Positions 7,091 through 16,135 of a stretch of DNA of 64,000 nt are shown one piece after another. The DNA comes from JAYOEY01 sp038120295 (GTDB taxonomy: Bacteria; Pseudomonadota; Alphaproteobacteria; MPNO01; UBA2964): assembly GCA_038120295.1 (NCBI GenBank), contig JAYOLL010000002.1, forward strand, positions 1 through 64,000, given 5' to 3'. The position numbers and the translations under genes were made by a program. Under the pieces are notes generated by a model. That model had not been told where the DNA came from, did no database searches, and saw nothing but the letters and a program-made list of their open reading frames with translations. The first letter of the stretch is position 1; each line of letters begins with the position of its first letter.

Positions 7091-7399
7091 TCAGCCCTGC
7101 TTCTCTCCGTTCGATGCCGCCGCCTTTTCCTGCGCCTCCGCGATGCGGTTGATAGCGGTATTGGCCCGGTCTAGCTCCTCGAACTGTTCGCGGACGCGGC
7201 GCAGATCGTCGAAATTGCCCGGCGAGACAGGAGTATTGTCGGTCATCGCCTTGGCGATTCGCACCGCGTTCTGCAGCCAGTGACGTTGCAGCATGGCGGC
7301 GGCGGTCATCAGCAGGCGTGACGCCTCCGCCGGTGCGATTTCGGTTTCCTGCGGCGCAGTCGGCGTCGACCCGGCGGTCGGAGGGGTCGTTTCTGCCAT
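7091..7399 (-). CDS. Small hypothetical protein, helical
   Basis: This is a 102-residue product from the ATG at 7399, preceded by GGGAGAAACCGAC; an upstream in-frame ATG at 7426 is less well placed. The first 25 residues are Thr/Pro-rich and low in complexity, followed by helix-forming sequence with heptad-like spacing (LRRVREQFEELDRANTAINRIAEAQEKAAA). I recognise no family, though the tail could form a coiled coil like phasin-type or small structural proteins. It is upstream of, and in the same reading frame as, the binding-protein gene, separated only by a TGA and three codons. Confidence 0.6.
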   Translation of the reverse strand: MAETTPPTAGSTPTAPQETEIAPAEASRLLMTAAAMLQRHWLQNAVRIAKAMTDNTPVSPGNFDDLRRVREQFEELDRANTAINRIAEAQEKAAASNGEKQG

Positions 7400-7573
7400 G
7401 TCGGTTTCTCCCTTGATCAGGTTCATTCACACCTATCCCAATAAATGTCGCCTGTCATTCCCGGTCCGCTGGAATCCTTCTTTTAACTCTCGCGCGCGGT
7501 TGGCGGTACGCTGTTCATAAAGTATGAATCTCGGGAGACATCCGAAATCAGAATCTGACAGGAGATAGAGACG

Positions 7574-8569
7574 ATGGCGGTTCGGCTGGGCATGCGGTTC
7601 GACGGGTTCGACGATGTGCGCGAAACGATTGAGGTCGCCGAGGCGGCTGAGAAGGCGGGCGCGGACTCGATCTGGATGGCGGAACATCTCGGCTATCGCG
7701 AGGCTTCGGTTTCCTGCATGGCGTTTCTGATGAAGACGCAGCGCGCCATGGTGCTGCCCACTGCGGTGATGCCCTATCTCTGGCATCCGACGCCTACCGC
7801 GATGCAGTTCGCCACCATGGCGGAGCTCGCGCCGGGCCGCGTTGGTATCGCGGTTTCAGTCGGGAATCTGCTCAATCTGCGCGAATCCGGCGTGGCGAAG
7901 CCCGAGAAGCCGGTCCGCGTGATCCGCGAGTATGTCGAGGCGCTGCGCGGGCTGTGGGCGGGCGAGACGATGAACCAGGACGGGGCGGTGTGGAAGCTCG
8001 ACGGCGCTCGCCTTGCCTTTACGCCGAAGGAACCGATCCCGGTCTTTGTCGCCTCGACCGGTCCCCAGATCCTCAGACTCGCCGGTCGGATCGCCGACGG
8101 GGTCCTGTTTTCCGGCGGTCTGTCGCTCGAATTCACGAAGAAATGCGCTGCGCTCGCCGATGAAGGCGTTTCGCAGGCCGGGCGTAAGCCGGAGGAAGTG
8201 CGCAAGGCCGGTTTCGTCTATTTCGCCTGTTCCGAGGACGGCACGACGGCGATCGAGGCCAACCGGCGCAAGATCGCCTTTCTGTTCCGCAATCCCGCCC
8301 AGGCCGAGAACGTCCAGTCGGTGGATATGCCGATCGACCACCAGGCGATCATGGACAAGGTCCGCGAACGCGATCTGGAGGGCGCCTCGCAGCTTATCCC
8401 TCCCGAGGCAGTGCAGCAGTTCACCGTCGCCGGAACACCGGATGAATGCCGCGCCGGGCTACAGGCCTATATCGATGCCGGCGTCGATGAACCCGTGATC
8501 GAGGTGAGCGGGACCGAAGAGGAAAAACGCCTCGCGCTTGAAGTGATCCGCGAGTTCACGGGCGGGTGA
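7574..8569 (+). CDS. LLM-class flavin-dependent oxidoreductase (luciferase-like)
   Basis: This 331-residue TIM-barrel protein belongs to the bacterial-luciferase-like group that uses FMN or F420. Visible landmarks are the N-terminal RLGMRFDGFDDV strand, SIWMAEHLGYREA near residue 36, the AVMPYLWHPTPTAMQFATMAELAPGRVGIAVSVGN stretch near 68-100, and PVFVASTGPQILRLAGRIADGVLFSGG near 158-182. A good ribosome binding site (ACAGGAGATAGAGACG) precedes the ATG. The next gene is a paralogue starting 11 bp downstream, so the two are an operon. The substrate is unknown. Confidence 0.88.
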   Translation: MAVRLGMRFDGFDDVRETIEVAEAAEKAGADSIWMAEHLGYREASVSCMAFLMKTQRAMVLPTAVMPYLWHPTPTAMQFATMAELAPGRVGIAVSVGNLLNLRESGVAKPEKPVRVIREYVEALRGLWAGETMNQDGAVWKLDGARLAFTPKEPIPVFVASTGPQILRLAGRIADGVLFSGGLSLEFTKKCAALADEGVSQAGRKPEEVRKAGFVYFACSEDGTTAIEANRRKIAFLFRNPAQAENVQSVDMPIDHQAIMDKVRERDLEGASQLIPPEAVQQFTVAGTPDECRAGLQAYIDAGVDEPVIEVSGTEEEKRLALEVIREFTGG

Positions 8570-8580
8570 GGAGAAATAAA

Positions 8581-9573
8581 ATGACCAACCGCATAGGCAT
8601 CCGTTTCGACGGATTTGAGGACGTCGGCGAAACCATCCGGGTCTCCAGACTGGCCGAGGAAGCCGGCGCGAGCGGTTTGTGGATGACCGAGCATATCGGC
8701 TATCGGGAAAGCATGGTGTCCTGCATGGCGTTCGCAATGGAGACCGAACGCGCCATGGTCGTGCCCGCGGCGGTTACGCCCTATCTGTTCCATCCGACCC
8801 CGACGGCGATGGCGCTCGCCACCATGGCCGAGGCGTTTCCCGGTCGCGTCGGCGTGTCGGTCGCCATCGGCAATACGCTGGACCTGAAGGAATCGGGTAA
8901 GGTGCCTGACGACCCGGTACAGGCGGTCGACGATTTCGTGGCCGATCTGCGCGCGCTCTGGACCATGGAGCCCGTGACGCGCGAGGGCAGCGAAGCCTAC
9001 GGGCTCGACGGGGCGCGGATGGCGTTTCCGTGCCCGGAGCCGGTGCCGGTGTTCGTCATGGCGCTGGGAAGCGACGTGGCGGAAAAAGCGGGCCGCATCG
9101 CCGACGGCGTGCTGATGTCGGCCGGGTTCTCGGTGCCCTTCGTGCGGCACTGCCTCGGGCTTGCCTCGAAAGCAGCTGCTGACGAGGGCCGCGATCCCGC
9201 CGATCTGCGCACCGCGGCCTTCATCCATTTCGCCGTGTCGGAAGACGGGAAGGCTGCGCGTGAGGCGGTGCGCAAAAAGCTCGCCTTCCTGTTTCGCAAC
9301 CGGCTGATGGCGGAAAATATCGCCTCCTCCGGCATACCGATCGATCAGGACGCCATTGTCGAGGCGGTCGCCGCGCGCGATCTCGACAAGGCGGCGACCT
9401 TCGTGCCGGATGAGGCGATCGACGCGTTCGGCGTCGCCGGTACGGTAGAGGAATGCGCCCGCAGCCTCGAAGCCTATGTCGAAACCGGCCTGCAGGAACC
9501 CGTGATCCAGGTCTCCGGCAGCGAGGAGGAAAAGGCGCTGGCGCTCAAGGTGATCCGCGAATTCACGTCTTAA
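8581..9573 (+). CDS. LLM-class flavin-dependent oxidoreductase, tandem paralogue
   Basis: This 330-residue paralogue of the preceding gene is colinear over its length: IGIRFDGFEDVGETIRVSRLAEEAG, LWMTEHIGYRESMVSCMAF, YLFHPTPTAMALATMAEAFPGRVG, VFVMALGSDVAEKAGRIADGVLMSAGF, and an identical VIREF near the C-terminus. I start at the ATG at 8581, which follows GGTGAGGAGAAATAAA; an ATG at 8566 overlaps the upstream stop. The pair probably arose by tandem duplication and may form homo- or heterodimers, as luciferase alpha and beta do. It is convergent with the M24-fold gene. Confidence 0.88.
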   Translation: MTNRIGIRFDGFEDVGETIRVSRLAEEAGASGLWMTEHIGYRESMVSCMAFAMETERAMVVPAAVTPYLFHPTPTAMALATMAEAFPGRVGVSVAIGNTLDLKESGKVPDDPVQAVDDFVADLRALWTMEPVTREGSEAYGLDGARMAFPCPEPVPVFVMALGSDVAEKAGRIADGVLMSAGFSVPFVRHCLGLASKAAADEGRDPADLRTAAFIHFAVSEDGKAAREAVRKKLAFLFRNRLMAENIASSGIPIDQDAIVEAVAARDLDKAATFVPDEAIDAFGVAGTVEECARSLEAYVETGLQEPVIQVSGSEEEKALALKVIREFTS

Positions 9574-9600
9574 ATCCGCTTACGCGGTACGCATCGGCAG

Positions 9601-10716
9601 TCAGCCGATCCGATATAACGTATCGGTATCGGTCGTATCGGACAGGAGTTCGCAGCCTGTGGCGGTTACTGCCACCATGTCCTTGAGCTGCAGGCCGAAC
9701 CCGTGCCCGGTCCGGTAAACCAGCGGTTCCATGCCTAGCACCATGTTTTCCTCGAGTGTGTAGTCCCTGTACTTGCCGAGATATGGGTCTTCGTGCAGGT
9801 GCAGCCCGATGCCGTGCCCGACGAAGGAAATCGGCGGAAGACCGAGCTCGCCGAATTTTTCGAGAAAGATCTCGTACACCCGCTTCGCGCTGGCCCCCGG
9901 TTTGATCGCGTCCATCACGCGGTACTTGCAGTCGACCAGGTTTTCCCAGATGCGCTCCGCTTCCGGCGGAGGGGCGCCGACCGATGCGGTCCGGCACACG
10001 CCGGCGTGATAACCGCCGATGATGGAAAAGATCTCCACCCGGCAGATATCGCCTGTCTGCAGGATCCGTTCCGACGGGCCGACATTGGGCAGTTCGGACC
10101 GTGGCCCGGTGGCGACGATCATCAGCTTGAAGTGTTCAGCACCCTGCTCGTAGACCGAACGGGTCAACGCCGACGCCAAGTCCATCTCGCTCGATCCCGG
10201 CCCGACCGCGTCGAACGCGGCGGCGATCGCGGTGTCGGAAATACGCGAAAGACGCCGCAGAAGCTCGATCTCTTCCGGCGTCTTGATCTGGCGAAGCCGG
10301 TCGAAAAGTTCATCCGCGGCTTCGAACGTTGCGCCGGGCAGGCGGTCGGCCAGACGGGCCAGGTCGCCCGCCGGCAGGTAAGCCATCTCGATGCCGATCT
10401 TTCCTTTGGCCACGCCCAGCCCGGTCAGCATGTCGGCCAGGACTTCCATCGCGTCGTCGGTAAACTCGCCCCACACATGAATGTCGGCGTCGGGCAGCCG
10501 CCCGCGCACAGTCGTCTCCTCCATGTCGACGGCCAGCACCGAGGCGCGGCCGTCCGCGGTCATCGCCAGCGCCGCATGGCGCCAGCGCATAAGCGGCTGC
10601 GACGGCACGACAAACCCCGCGCCGTAGGCGAAATTCTCGGGCGATATCGCGACCAGCGCGTCGAGCCCCGCGACTTCCATCGCCGCCTGCTGTTTCTGGA
10701 TAACGTCGTTTCGCAT
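9601..10716 (-). CDS. M24-fold (creatinase/aminopeptidase P-like) hydrolase lacking metal ligands
   Basis: The 371-residue product has the two-domain creatinase/prolidase architecture: an N-terminal domain to about residue 140, then a pita-bread domain with HGIGLHLHEDP (His301), MEPLVY (Glu330) and LKDMVAVTATGCELL. In M24 metallopeptidases the five metal ligands are Asp, Asp, His, Glu, Glu. Here the first Asp is Glu228, the second is Gly239 (GYHAGVCRT in place of GYxxDxxRT) and the last Glu is Lys345, so a dinuclear metal site cannot form. Creatinase-type hydrolases are metal-free members, so a C-N hydrolase on a small substrate is more likely than peptidase activity. It lies 8 bp after the cupin gene, in the same operon. 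Confidence 0.82.
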   Translation of the reverse strand: MRNDVIQKQQAAMEVAGLDALVAISPENFAYGAGFVVPSQPLMRWRHAALAMTADGRASVLAVDMEETTVRGRLPDADIHVWGEFTDDAMEVLADMLTGLGVAKGKIGIEMAYLPAGDLARLADRLPGATFEAADELFDRLRQIKTPEEIELLRRLSRISDTAIAAAFDAVGPGSSEMDLASALTRSVYEQGAEHFKLMIVATGPRSELPNVGPSERILQTGDICRVEIFSIIGGYHAGVCRTASVGAPPPEAERIWENLVDCKYRVMDAIKPGASAKRVYEIFLEKFGELGLPPISFVGHGIGLHLHEDPYLGKYRDYTLEENMVLGMEPLVYRTGHGFGLQLKDMVAVTATGCELLSDTTDTDTLYRIG

Positions 10717-10724
10717 GGTCGAAG

Positions 10725-11735
10725 TCAGCCTCTTTCTTCGCGCAAAAGGTCGAGCCTGCGCATGATTTCCCGGTCGGTCGCGAAAAACAGTTTCGCACCG
10801 TTCTCATCCGCCCGATGGGTATAGCGGTTCCAGTGGGGCAGGGTGAAGATATCGTACCTTGCCCAGCGAATCCGGTCGTCCCCTATCGAGCTTTCTCCGG
10901 TACCGTCGACAACCAGACAGAACGCGTTCGCCGTGGTCCGGAAAGGGACCGTGGTTTCACCGCCCGCCAGCTCCACCATGTAAACATCGAATATGTTCAT
11001 CGCCGGTCCGCCGGTGGCCGGGTCGACGTAGCGCAACGTTTTCGAGCCGTCTTCGGCTGCCTGCATCGCATCCAGCGCGGCGCAGACGTCTTCCCAGCCA
11101 TAGCGAAACTGCGGCGAATAGCGGGGAGCGACCACCCCCGGTCCCGATTGCGGAACCAGCCCGCCATGGGCGTAGGCGGCATCGGGCGGCAGGGCCGGAA
11201 AGTTGCCTGCCGGGCCGGGATCGAAAAACTGGGTATGCATGGCGCGGTGAAACGGGACATCCAGCGCATCCATCCAGACAATGCGCGCATCCCCCGAATG
11301 GGTGTGCTCGTGCCACGTGCCGCCGGGTGTGACGATCAGGTCTCCCTTGTTCATTGGACAGGGCTTGCCGTCGACCGTGGTCGTCCCGTCGCCGCCTTCG
11401 AGCACGAAGCGCAGCGCGTTGGCGGTGTGGCGATGGACCCGCGCGGTCTCCCCCGGCATCAGAACCTGGATCCCCACGTTCAGATTGGTGGTTACGCAGT
11501 TTCCTGAAGGGTTCGCAAGGTCAGGATTGTGAAGCGACAGAACTCGGCGCTCCGCGACCTCCATGTCGGTCGCATCAACCGCCATGTCCAGCAACGGCTC
11601 GATTTCCGTCCAGCGCCAGGCGCGGGCCGGTTCGGACTGAGGCTCGCGTGGATTGTGGACTGTCCTTTCCCATAACGGCTTGACGCCTGCATCCGCCCTC
11701 AGGCGGTGAAAATCATCTTCTGCTGGTGCGTTCAC
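10725..11735 (-). CDS. Gentisate 1,2-dioxygenase-like bicupin
   Basis: The 336-residue product starts at GTG 11735, preceded by GGGGAG; the GTG overlaps the TGA of the upstream hydroxylase gene (GTGA), indicating translational coupling. The first cupin carries the gentisate-dioxygenase signature VHRHTANALRFVLEG near residues 100-115 and GTWHEHTHSG near 140. A second, degenerate cupin lies near 250-320. The family cleaves gentisate or related ortho/para dihydroxy- or salicylate-type acids between C1 and C2 with Fe(II) and O2. The coupling to an FAD hydroxylase fits a hydroxylate-then-cleave pair. Exact substrate unknown. Confidence 0.82.
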   Translation of the reverse strand: MNAPAEDDFHRLRADAGVKPLWERTVHNPREPQSEPARAWRWTEIEPLLDMAVDATDMEVAERRVLSLHNPDLANPSGNCVTTNLNVGIQVLMPGETARVHRHTANALRFVLEGGDGTTTVDGKPCPMNKGDLIVTPGGTWHEHTHSGDARIVWMDALDVPFHRAMHTQFFDPGPAGNFPALPPDAAYAHGGLVPQSGPGVVAPRYSPQFRYGWEDVCAALDAMQAAEDGSKTLRYVDPATGGPAMNIFDVYMVELAGGETTVPFRTTANAFCLVVDGTGESSIGDDRIRWARYDIFTLPHWNRYTHRADENGAKLFFATDREIMRRLDLLREERG

Positions 11736-13348
11736 GTTGCAGCTCCCCGAACGCGGTCGATGAGTGTGGCGGCGTCGGTGGGAGGCGCATTTCCGCGCCA
11801 TGCCACTACGCCGTCTGGCCGGACAAGCGCCAGCCGGCGTTCGTAAGTCGCCGCGATGTCGGGTTCGCCGATATCGATAACGCGAAAGGGGACTCCACGC
11901 GCATCCGCCGCTACGCCGATGGCGGAAACGTCTCCGCCGCCCGGGAAGCGCAGCAGCACGAACCCCTTGCCGAATAAATCGAGGGTCGATTGTCCGGCGG
12001 GCAGGGGAGTGTGCGGCGCCCGGCTGCCCGGATAGCTCGTCTGGATGAAATCGTTCACCGTATCGGGAGCATCGCCCTCGCCGTCATAGACGCAGATCGG
12101 CGAGCCGGAATAGATATGACCCAGCGCGATGCCGTGTCCGCGATGCTGGCGCTCGTTGGCTTCCGACAGCTGGGCGCCGAGTTTCGCCCTCAGCGCCCGG
12201 CCTTCGTCGCTGTCCTTGGTGACGGCTTCCGATGTCGCCAGGTTGCGGCGGCGGTAATTGGCTGTCGCTTCTGTGACGTTACGGACGGCGACCGGTCGAC
12301 GCTCGGATTCGTATGACTCCAGCAGCCCGTCGCCCGCCCAGCCATTCAGGGTGGCGGCCAGCTTCCAGCCCAGATCGACCGCATCGCCGATGCCGGTGTT
12401 CATGCCGTACCCGCCGGTCGGCGTGTTCTGGTGTGCGCAGTCGCCTGCCAGGAGTACGCGGCCCTCACGGTAGCGGTCGGCAACCATCTCGCGCCGGATC
12501 CAGCTGCCGCAGGACAGAAGCTCGTAATAGAAATCGAACCCCGCGACGCGGCTTATGATGGCGTGTGCGTCGATGCCTTTCGGGTCGACGTAATCTTTCG
12601 AGCCGTGAAGCGTGATGCGCCACAATTCGCGACCATCGAGCGGGATCAGCGTGGCCCAGACACCGCCCGCATCGATCAGAAAGTTGAGCGCTGTCTTGCC
12701 TTTGTCGTGCCGCTCCCACAGATATTCCGTCCGGAAGAAGATGCTGGCCGGATAGCCGAGAACCCCCTGATTGCCGAGCGGGATGCCGAGCGTATCGCGA
12801 ATCGAACTGCGTCCCCCGCAGCAGGCCACGAGATATTGCGATCGGATGCTATAAGTGCGGTCGTTCTCGAGATCAGTGACCTGCGCCGTCACGCCGGTCT
12901 CGTCCTGCGAAAAGCAGTCGAAATGCGTCAGGAACCGGACGTCGACGCCCGGTTGGGATGCGGCTTTCGCACGCAGGATGGGATCGAGAAAGAGCTGGTT
13001 GCAGCGCTGCGGCCGTTCGGGGCTGACGTCGAGCGGGCCCGTCCCCCCATGCTCGGCGCGCTCGAAGCGGGCGATTTCGAACCCGCCGAGGCTGGTGGCG
13101 TAGAGTGCGGTATGCGGAAAGTCCTGCGGGATGCCTGCCTGTCTTATTTCTTCCGCGATGCCCCAGCGCCGGGCGAATTCCATGGTGCGGAGATCGACCG
13201 AGTTGGCGCGCGGCAGGTCGATCGTCCCGTCAGTCCGCTCGACGAGGATGCACTCAATCCCGCGCCAGCCGAGATCGACGGCGAGCGCGAGCCCGATCGG
13301 TCCGCCGCCGACGATCAGTACCGGTGTGTCGAAATTTTCGTCCGCCAT
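11732..13348 (-). CDS. FAD-dependent aromatic monooxygenase (PheA/TfdB/MhpA-like)
   Basis: This 538-residue class A flavoprotein hydroxylase has the Rossmann motif GGGPIGLALAVDL near residue 14, LRTMEFARRWGI near 52, the second FAD motif LLAGDCAHQNTPTGGYGMNTGIGDAVDLGWKLA near 295-327 and a C-terminal thioredoxin-like region after about 440. It uses NAD(P)H and O2 to hydroxylate phenolic acids, and resembles 3-(3-hydroxyphenyl)propionate hydroxylase and phenol hydroxylases in length and layout. It is the first gene of a minus-strand operon with the bicupin and the M24-fold hydrolase, so its product may be the dihydroxylated acid cleaved by the bicupin. Confidence 0.88.
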   Translation of the reverse strand: MADENFDTPVLIVGGGPIGLALAVDLGWRGIECILVERTDGTIDLPRANSVDLRTMEFARRWGIAEEIRQAGIPQDFPHTALYATSLGGFEIARFERAEHGGTGPLDVSPERPQRCNQLFLDPILRAKAASQPGVDVRFLTHFDCFSQDETGVTAQVTDLENDRTYSIRSQYLVACCGGRSSIRDTLGIPLGNQGVLGYPASIFFRTEYLWERHDKGKTALNFLIDAGGVWATLIPLDGRELWRITLHGSKDYVDPKGIDAHAIISRVAGFDFYYELLSCGSWIRREMVADRYREGRVLLAGDCAHQNTPTGGYGMNTGIGDAVDLGWKLAATLNGWAGDGLLESYESERRPVAVRNVTEATANYRRRNLATSEAVTKDSDEGRALRAKLGAQLSEANERQHRGHGIALGHIYSGSPICVYDGEGDAPDTVNDFIQTSYPGSRAPHTPLPAGQSTLDLFGKGFVLLRFPGGGDVSAIGVAADARGVPFRVIDIGEPDIAATYERRLALVRPDGVVAWRGNAPPTDAATLIDRVRGAAT

Positions 13349-13470
13349 GTTCAGAAGTATAGGAGGTGAACGCCTGTCCCGTCAGCAGACGGCGCTTCGA
13401 AAATCGCCACGCTTTGACGCCAAAGGCCCGACAGCCGAAGATACCGGAAATTCACGGAGAAGTTTCGTTC

Positions 13471-15153
13471 ATGTCCAGAACCGTCGCCCGCCTTCTGGCG
13501 GAAAGCCTCGAAGCGCACGATGTCGACCGGCTCTACTGCGTGCCGGGAGAGAGCTATGTCGGGCTCACCAGCGTTCTGGTCGAGCGCAATTCGCTGCAGC
13601 TCGTCGTCTGCCGACACGAATCCGGCGCGGCCTTCATGGCGGTCGCCGACGGCAGGCTCAGGCCGCGTGCCGGAGCCGCCATCGTTTCGCGCGGGCCCGG
13701 CCTGTCGAATGCTGTTGTCGCGCTTCATACGGCGTTTCACGACTGCACGCCGATGGTGCTGCTGGTCGGCCATGTCGAGCGCCGCGATGTCGGGCGGCAG
13801 GCGCTGCAGGAGCAGAATTACGCCGTGCTGCTGTCCGATATTACCAAGAGCGTGATCGAGGTGATCGATCCGGACCAGGCGTCCGAGGCCATCGCCCGCG
13901 CCTTCCACACCGCCGAAAGCGGAACACCGGGCCCGGTTGCCGTGGTGCTGCCCGAGGATATCTTCGATTCGGAAACCGATGCGCCGGTCGATCAGCCCCG
14001 CGCGCGGGTGATGTCGGCGCCGCGCGCCGCCGATCTCGACCGGCTGGCCGACATGCTGGCGGCGTCCGAACGTCCCATGGTGCTGGTCGGCGGCGCAATG
14101 CTGGCCGATGCGGTGGCGGAGCCGGAAACTTTTGCCGAGCTGAAGCGCCTGTCGGAGGAATGGGTGCTGCCGATCAGCCCGACCCACAGGCGGCCGCAGC
14201 TGTTCAGCGCCGATCATCCCAACTATGGCGGTTATGTCGGGATCCGCGTGCCGCCGGAGCAGATCGCCGAGATGAAGCGCGCCGATCTGATGGTCGCGCT
14301 GGGCGAGCGGCTGACCGATTCCGTGAGCCAGTCCTACACTTTCCCCGAGCCGCCCGAGCCGCAATTGCCGCTGGTCCATGTCTGGCCCGACGGGAACGAG
14401 GTCGGCCGGGTGTGGCGACCGACCCTCGGAATGCCCTGCAACCCGGCGGAGGTCGTGCGCGGCCTGCTGGCGCGCGGTGCGCCGGGTGACGCTGACAAGC
14501 GCCGTGGCTGGGTTGAGGGGCTCAACGCCATCCATCGGAAATTTCTGGCCAAGGAATGGGAGACCCAGCCGGACGGTGTCAACTTCGCCGCCATCGTGTG
14601 CGAGGTCGACAGGCATCTGGCGGATGACGCCACGGTTACCACCGACGCCGGCAATTTCGCGTCCTATATCCACCGCTATATCGGTTTCCGGCAGGGCCAG
14701 GTATTCCTGTCGTCGGTGGTCGGGGCGATGGGGTCCGGCATGCCGATGGCGGTCGCCGCCGCCTTGCGCCGCCCCGATACCCAGGTGGTCGCGTTTCTCG
14801 GCGACGGAGGTGCGCTGATGACAGGCAATGAGATCGCCACAGCCTGTCAGTACGGTGTGAACCCGATCGTGATCATCTCGGACAACTCGATGTACGGCAC
14901 GATCGGCATGCACTCCTATGTCCGCTATCCCGAGCGGCCTTTTCTTGATGGCACGAGGCTCACCAATCCCGATTTTGCGGCCTGGGCCCGTGCGTTCGGC
15001 GCGGAGTCGATCACGATTTCATCCGAAGACCAGGTTGCCGACGGCATCGCGCAGGCCTTTGCTGTGAAGACGAAGCCCGTCGTCGTGCACTGCCTGACAT
15101 CGGCGCTGCAGATGAGCGCCTGGCGGCGGTATGACGGGGATGCGTTGCCGTGA
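13471..15153 (+). CDS. Thiamine-pyrophosphate enzyme (acetolactate synthase-like)
   Basis: This is a 560-residue three-domain ThDP enzyme. I start at the ATG at 13471, preceded by CACGGAGAAG; the frame is open further upstream but without sense. The catalytic glutamate lies in CRHESGAAFMAVADG near residue 50, the middle domain spans about 190-330, and the ThDP motif is GDGGALMTGNEIATACQYGVNPIVIISDN near 445-473. Family members include acetolactate synthase, benzoylformate decarboxylase and oxalyl-CoA decarboxylase, and the substrate cannot be chosen from sequence alone. It is divergent from the hydroxylase operon and convergent with hcrB, which ends 7 bp away. Confidence 0.85.
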   Translation: MSRTVARLLAESLEAHDVDRLYCVPGESYVGLTSVLVERNSLQLVVCRHESGAAFMAVADGRLRPRAGAAIVSRGPGLSNAVVALHTAFHDCTPMVLLVGHVERRDVGRQALQEQNYAVLLSDITKSVIEVIDPDQASEAIARAFHTAESGTPGPVAVVLPEDIFDSETDAPVDQPRARVMSAPRAADLDRLADMLAASERPMVLVGGAMLADAVAEPETFAELKRLSEEWVLPISPTHRRPQLFSADHPNYGGYVGIRVPPEQIAEMKRADLMVALGERLTDSVSQSYTFPEPPEPQLPLVHVWPDGNEVGRVWRPTLGMPCNPAEVVRGLLARGAPGDADKRRGWVEGLNAIHRKFLAKEWETQPDGVNFAAIVCEVDRHLADDATVTTDAGNFASYIHRYIGFRQGQVFLSSVVGAMGSGMPMAVAAALRRPDTQVVAFLGDGGALMTGNEIATACQYGVNPIVIISDNSMYGTIGMHSYVRYPERPFLDGTRLTNPDFAAWARAFGAESITISSEDQVADGIAQAFAVKTKPVVVHCLTSALQMSAWRRYDGDALP

Positions 15154-15160
15154 CGGCGCT

Positions 15161-16135
15161 TTAGTTCGTCAGTCTCGCCGCCAGCCGCCGGGCGATCGCG
15201 CCGACGACGCGGCGGCGGTACCACGGCTTGACCGTGGTCGTGCGCATCGGGCGGGCCTGATGCTGGACGATGCCGGCGATTTCGTCGAGCGCGGCTTCGT
15301 CGAGCGGCGATCCTGAGAACTTTTCGAGTCCCGTGACCAATTGCGGGTAGGGGTTCACGGCGGTCAGCGCGATGCGCAGCTCGCCGACATTCTTTCCGTC
15401 CATACGGAGCCACACCGCCGCGCCAGCCAGCGGAAAATCGATGGAGCCGCGGATGCGGGCCTTTTCATAGGCGCTGTTCGCGCCCGCATCCGGCTTCGGC
15501 AGGTGGACAGTCGTCAGAAGCTCGCCCGGTTCAAGCGTCAGGTGGTTCATGCCGTCGTTTCTGTACATTTCCGACAGCGGTATGCGACGGGTGCCATTGG
15601 GGCCGACCAGATCGATTTCCACCCCGTGGACCAGCATGGCGGGAGCCACATCGCCCGAGAACGCGGCGAAGCATTTTTTACCGCCGGGCGCGACATGACA
15701 TATCTCCCCACGCTCCTTAAGGCAGTAATCGTTCGATTTTCGCCACCATTCAGACTGGTTGTAGAACAGGCATCTTGTATCGAGGCACAGATTGCCGCCC
15801 AGCGTGCCGTAGTTCTGGTGGGTCGGTCCGGCGACCGCGGCAGCGGCCTCGGCGATGGCGGGATAGTTCTTTGCGATCCGGTCGTCGCGCGCGATGACAT
15901 CGAGCGTAACGCCCGCGCCGATATGCAGCCCCTCAGCGTCTTCGGTGATTTCCCGCATCGATGCGATGTCGGTCAGGTCGACAAGCGTTTCCGGCTGTTC
16001 GATGCCTCGGCGGACATTGACGAGCATGTCGGTACCGCCCGCGACATAGAGCGCGCCATCGGAACCGGTGCGAAGCTTTACAGCCTCCTCCACCCCGGTC
16101 GGGCGGTGCAGCCTGAAATCGGGCATGAACTCCAT
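15161..16135 (-). CDS. hcrB: 4-Hydroxybenzoyl-CoA reductase-like FAD/[4Fe-4S] subunit (beta)
   Basis: The 324-residue product is the FAD-binding subunit of a xanthine-dehydrogenase-family enzyme. YVAGGTDMLVNVRRG near residues 30-44 and NYGTLGGNLCLDTRC near 108-122 are FAD motifs. A cysteine-rich insertion adds Cys122, Cys138, Cys146 and Cys155. Such a loop carries the extra [4Fe-4S] cluster characteristic of 4-hydroxybenzoyl-CoA reductase and is absent from ordinary xanthine dehydrogenases. In those enzymes ferredoxin donates electrons through this cluster to the molybdenum site. The start overlaps the hcrA stop by one base (TAATG). It is the last gene of hcrCAB. Confidence 0.87.
   Translation of the reverse strand: MEFMPDFRLHRPTGVEEAVKLRTGSDGALYVAGGTDMLVNVRRGIEQPETLVDLTDIASMREITEDAEGLHIGAGVTLDVIARDDRIAKNYPAIAEAAAAVAGPTHQNYGTLGGNLCLDTRCLFYNQSEWWRKSNDYCLKERGEICHVAPGGKKCFAAFSGDVAPAMLVHGVEIDLVGPNGTRRIPLSEMYRNDGMNHLTLEPGELLTTVHLPKPDAGANSAYEKARIRGSIDFPLAGAAVWLRMDGKNVGELRIALTAVNPYPQLVTGLEKFSGSPLDEAALDEIAGIVQHQARPMRTTTVKPWYRRRVVGAIARRLAARLTN

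Noticed and set aside
9793..10824. 343-residue plus-strand frame
   Set aside because: Antisense to the M24-fold gene, with no ribosome binding site or family features.
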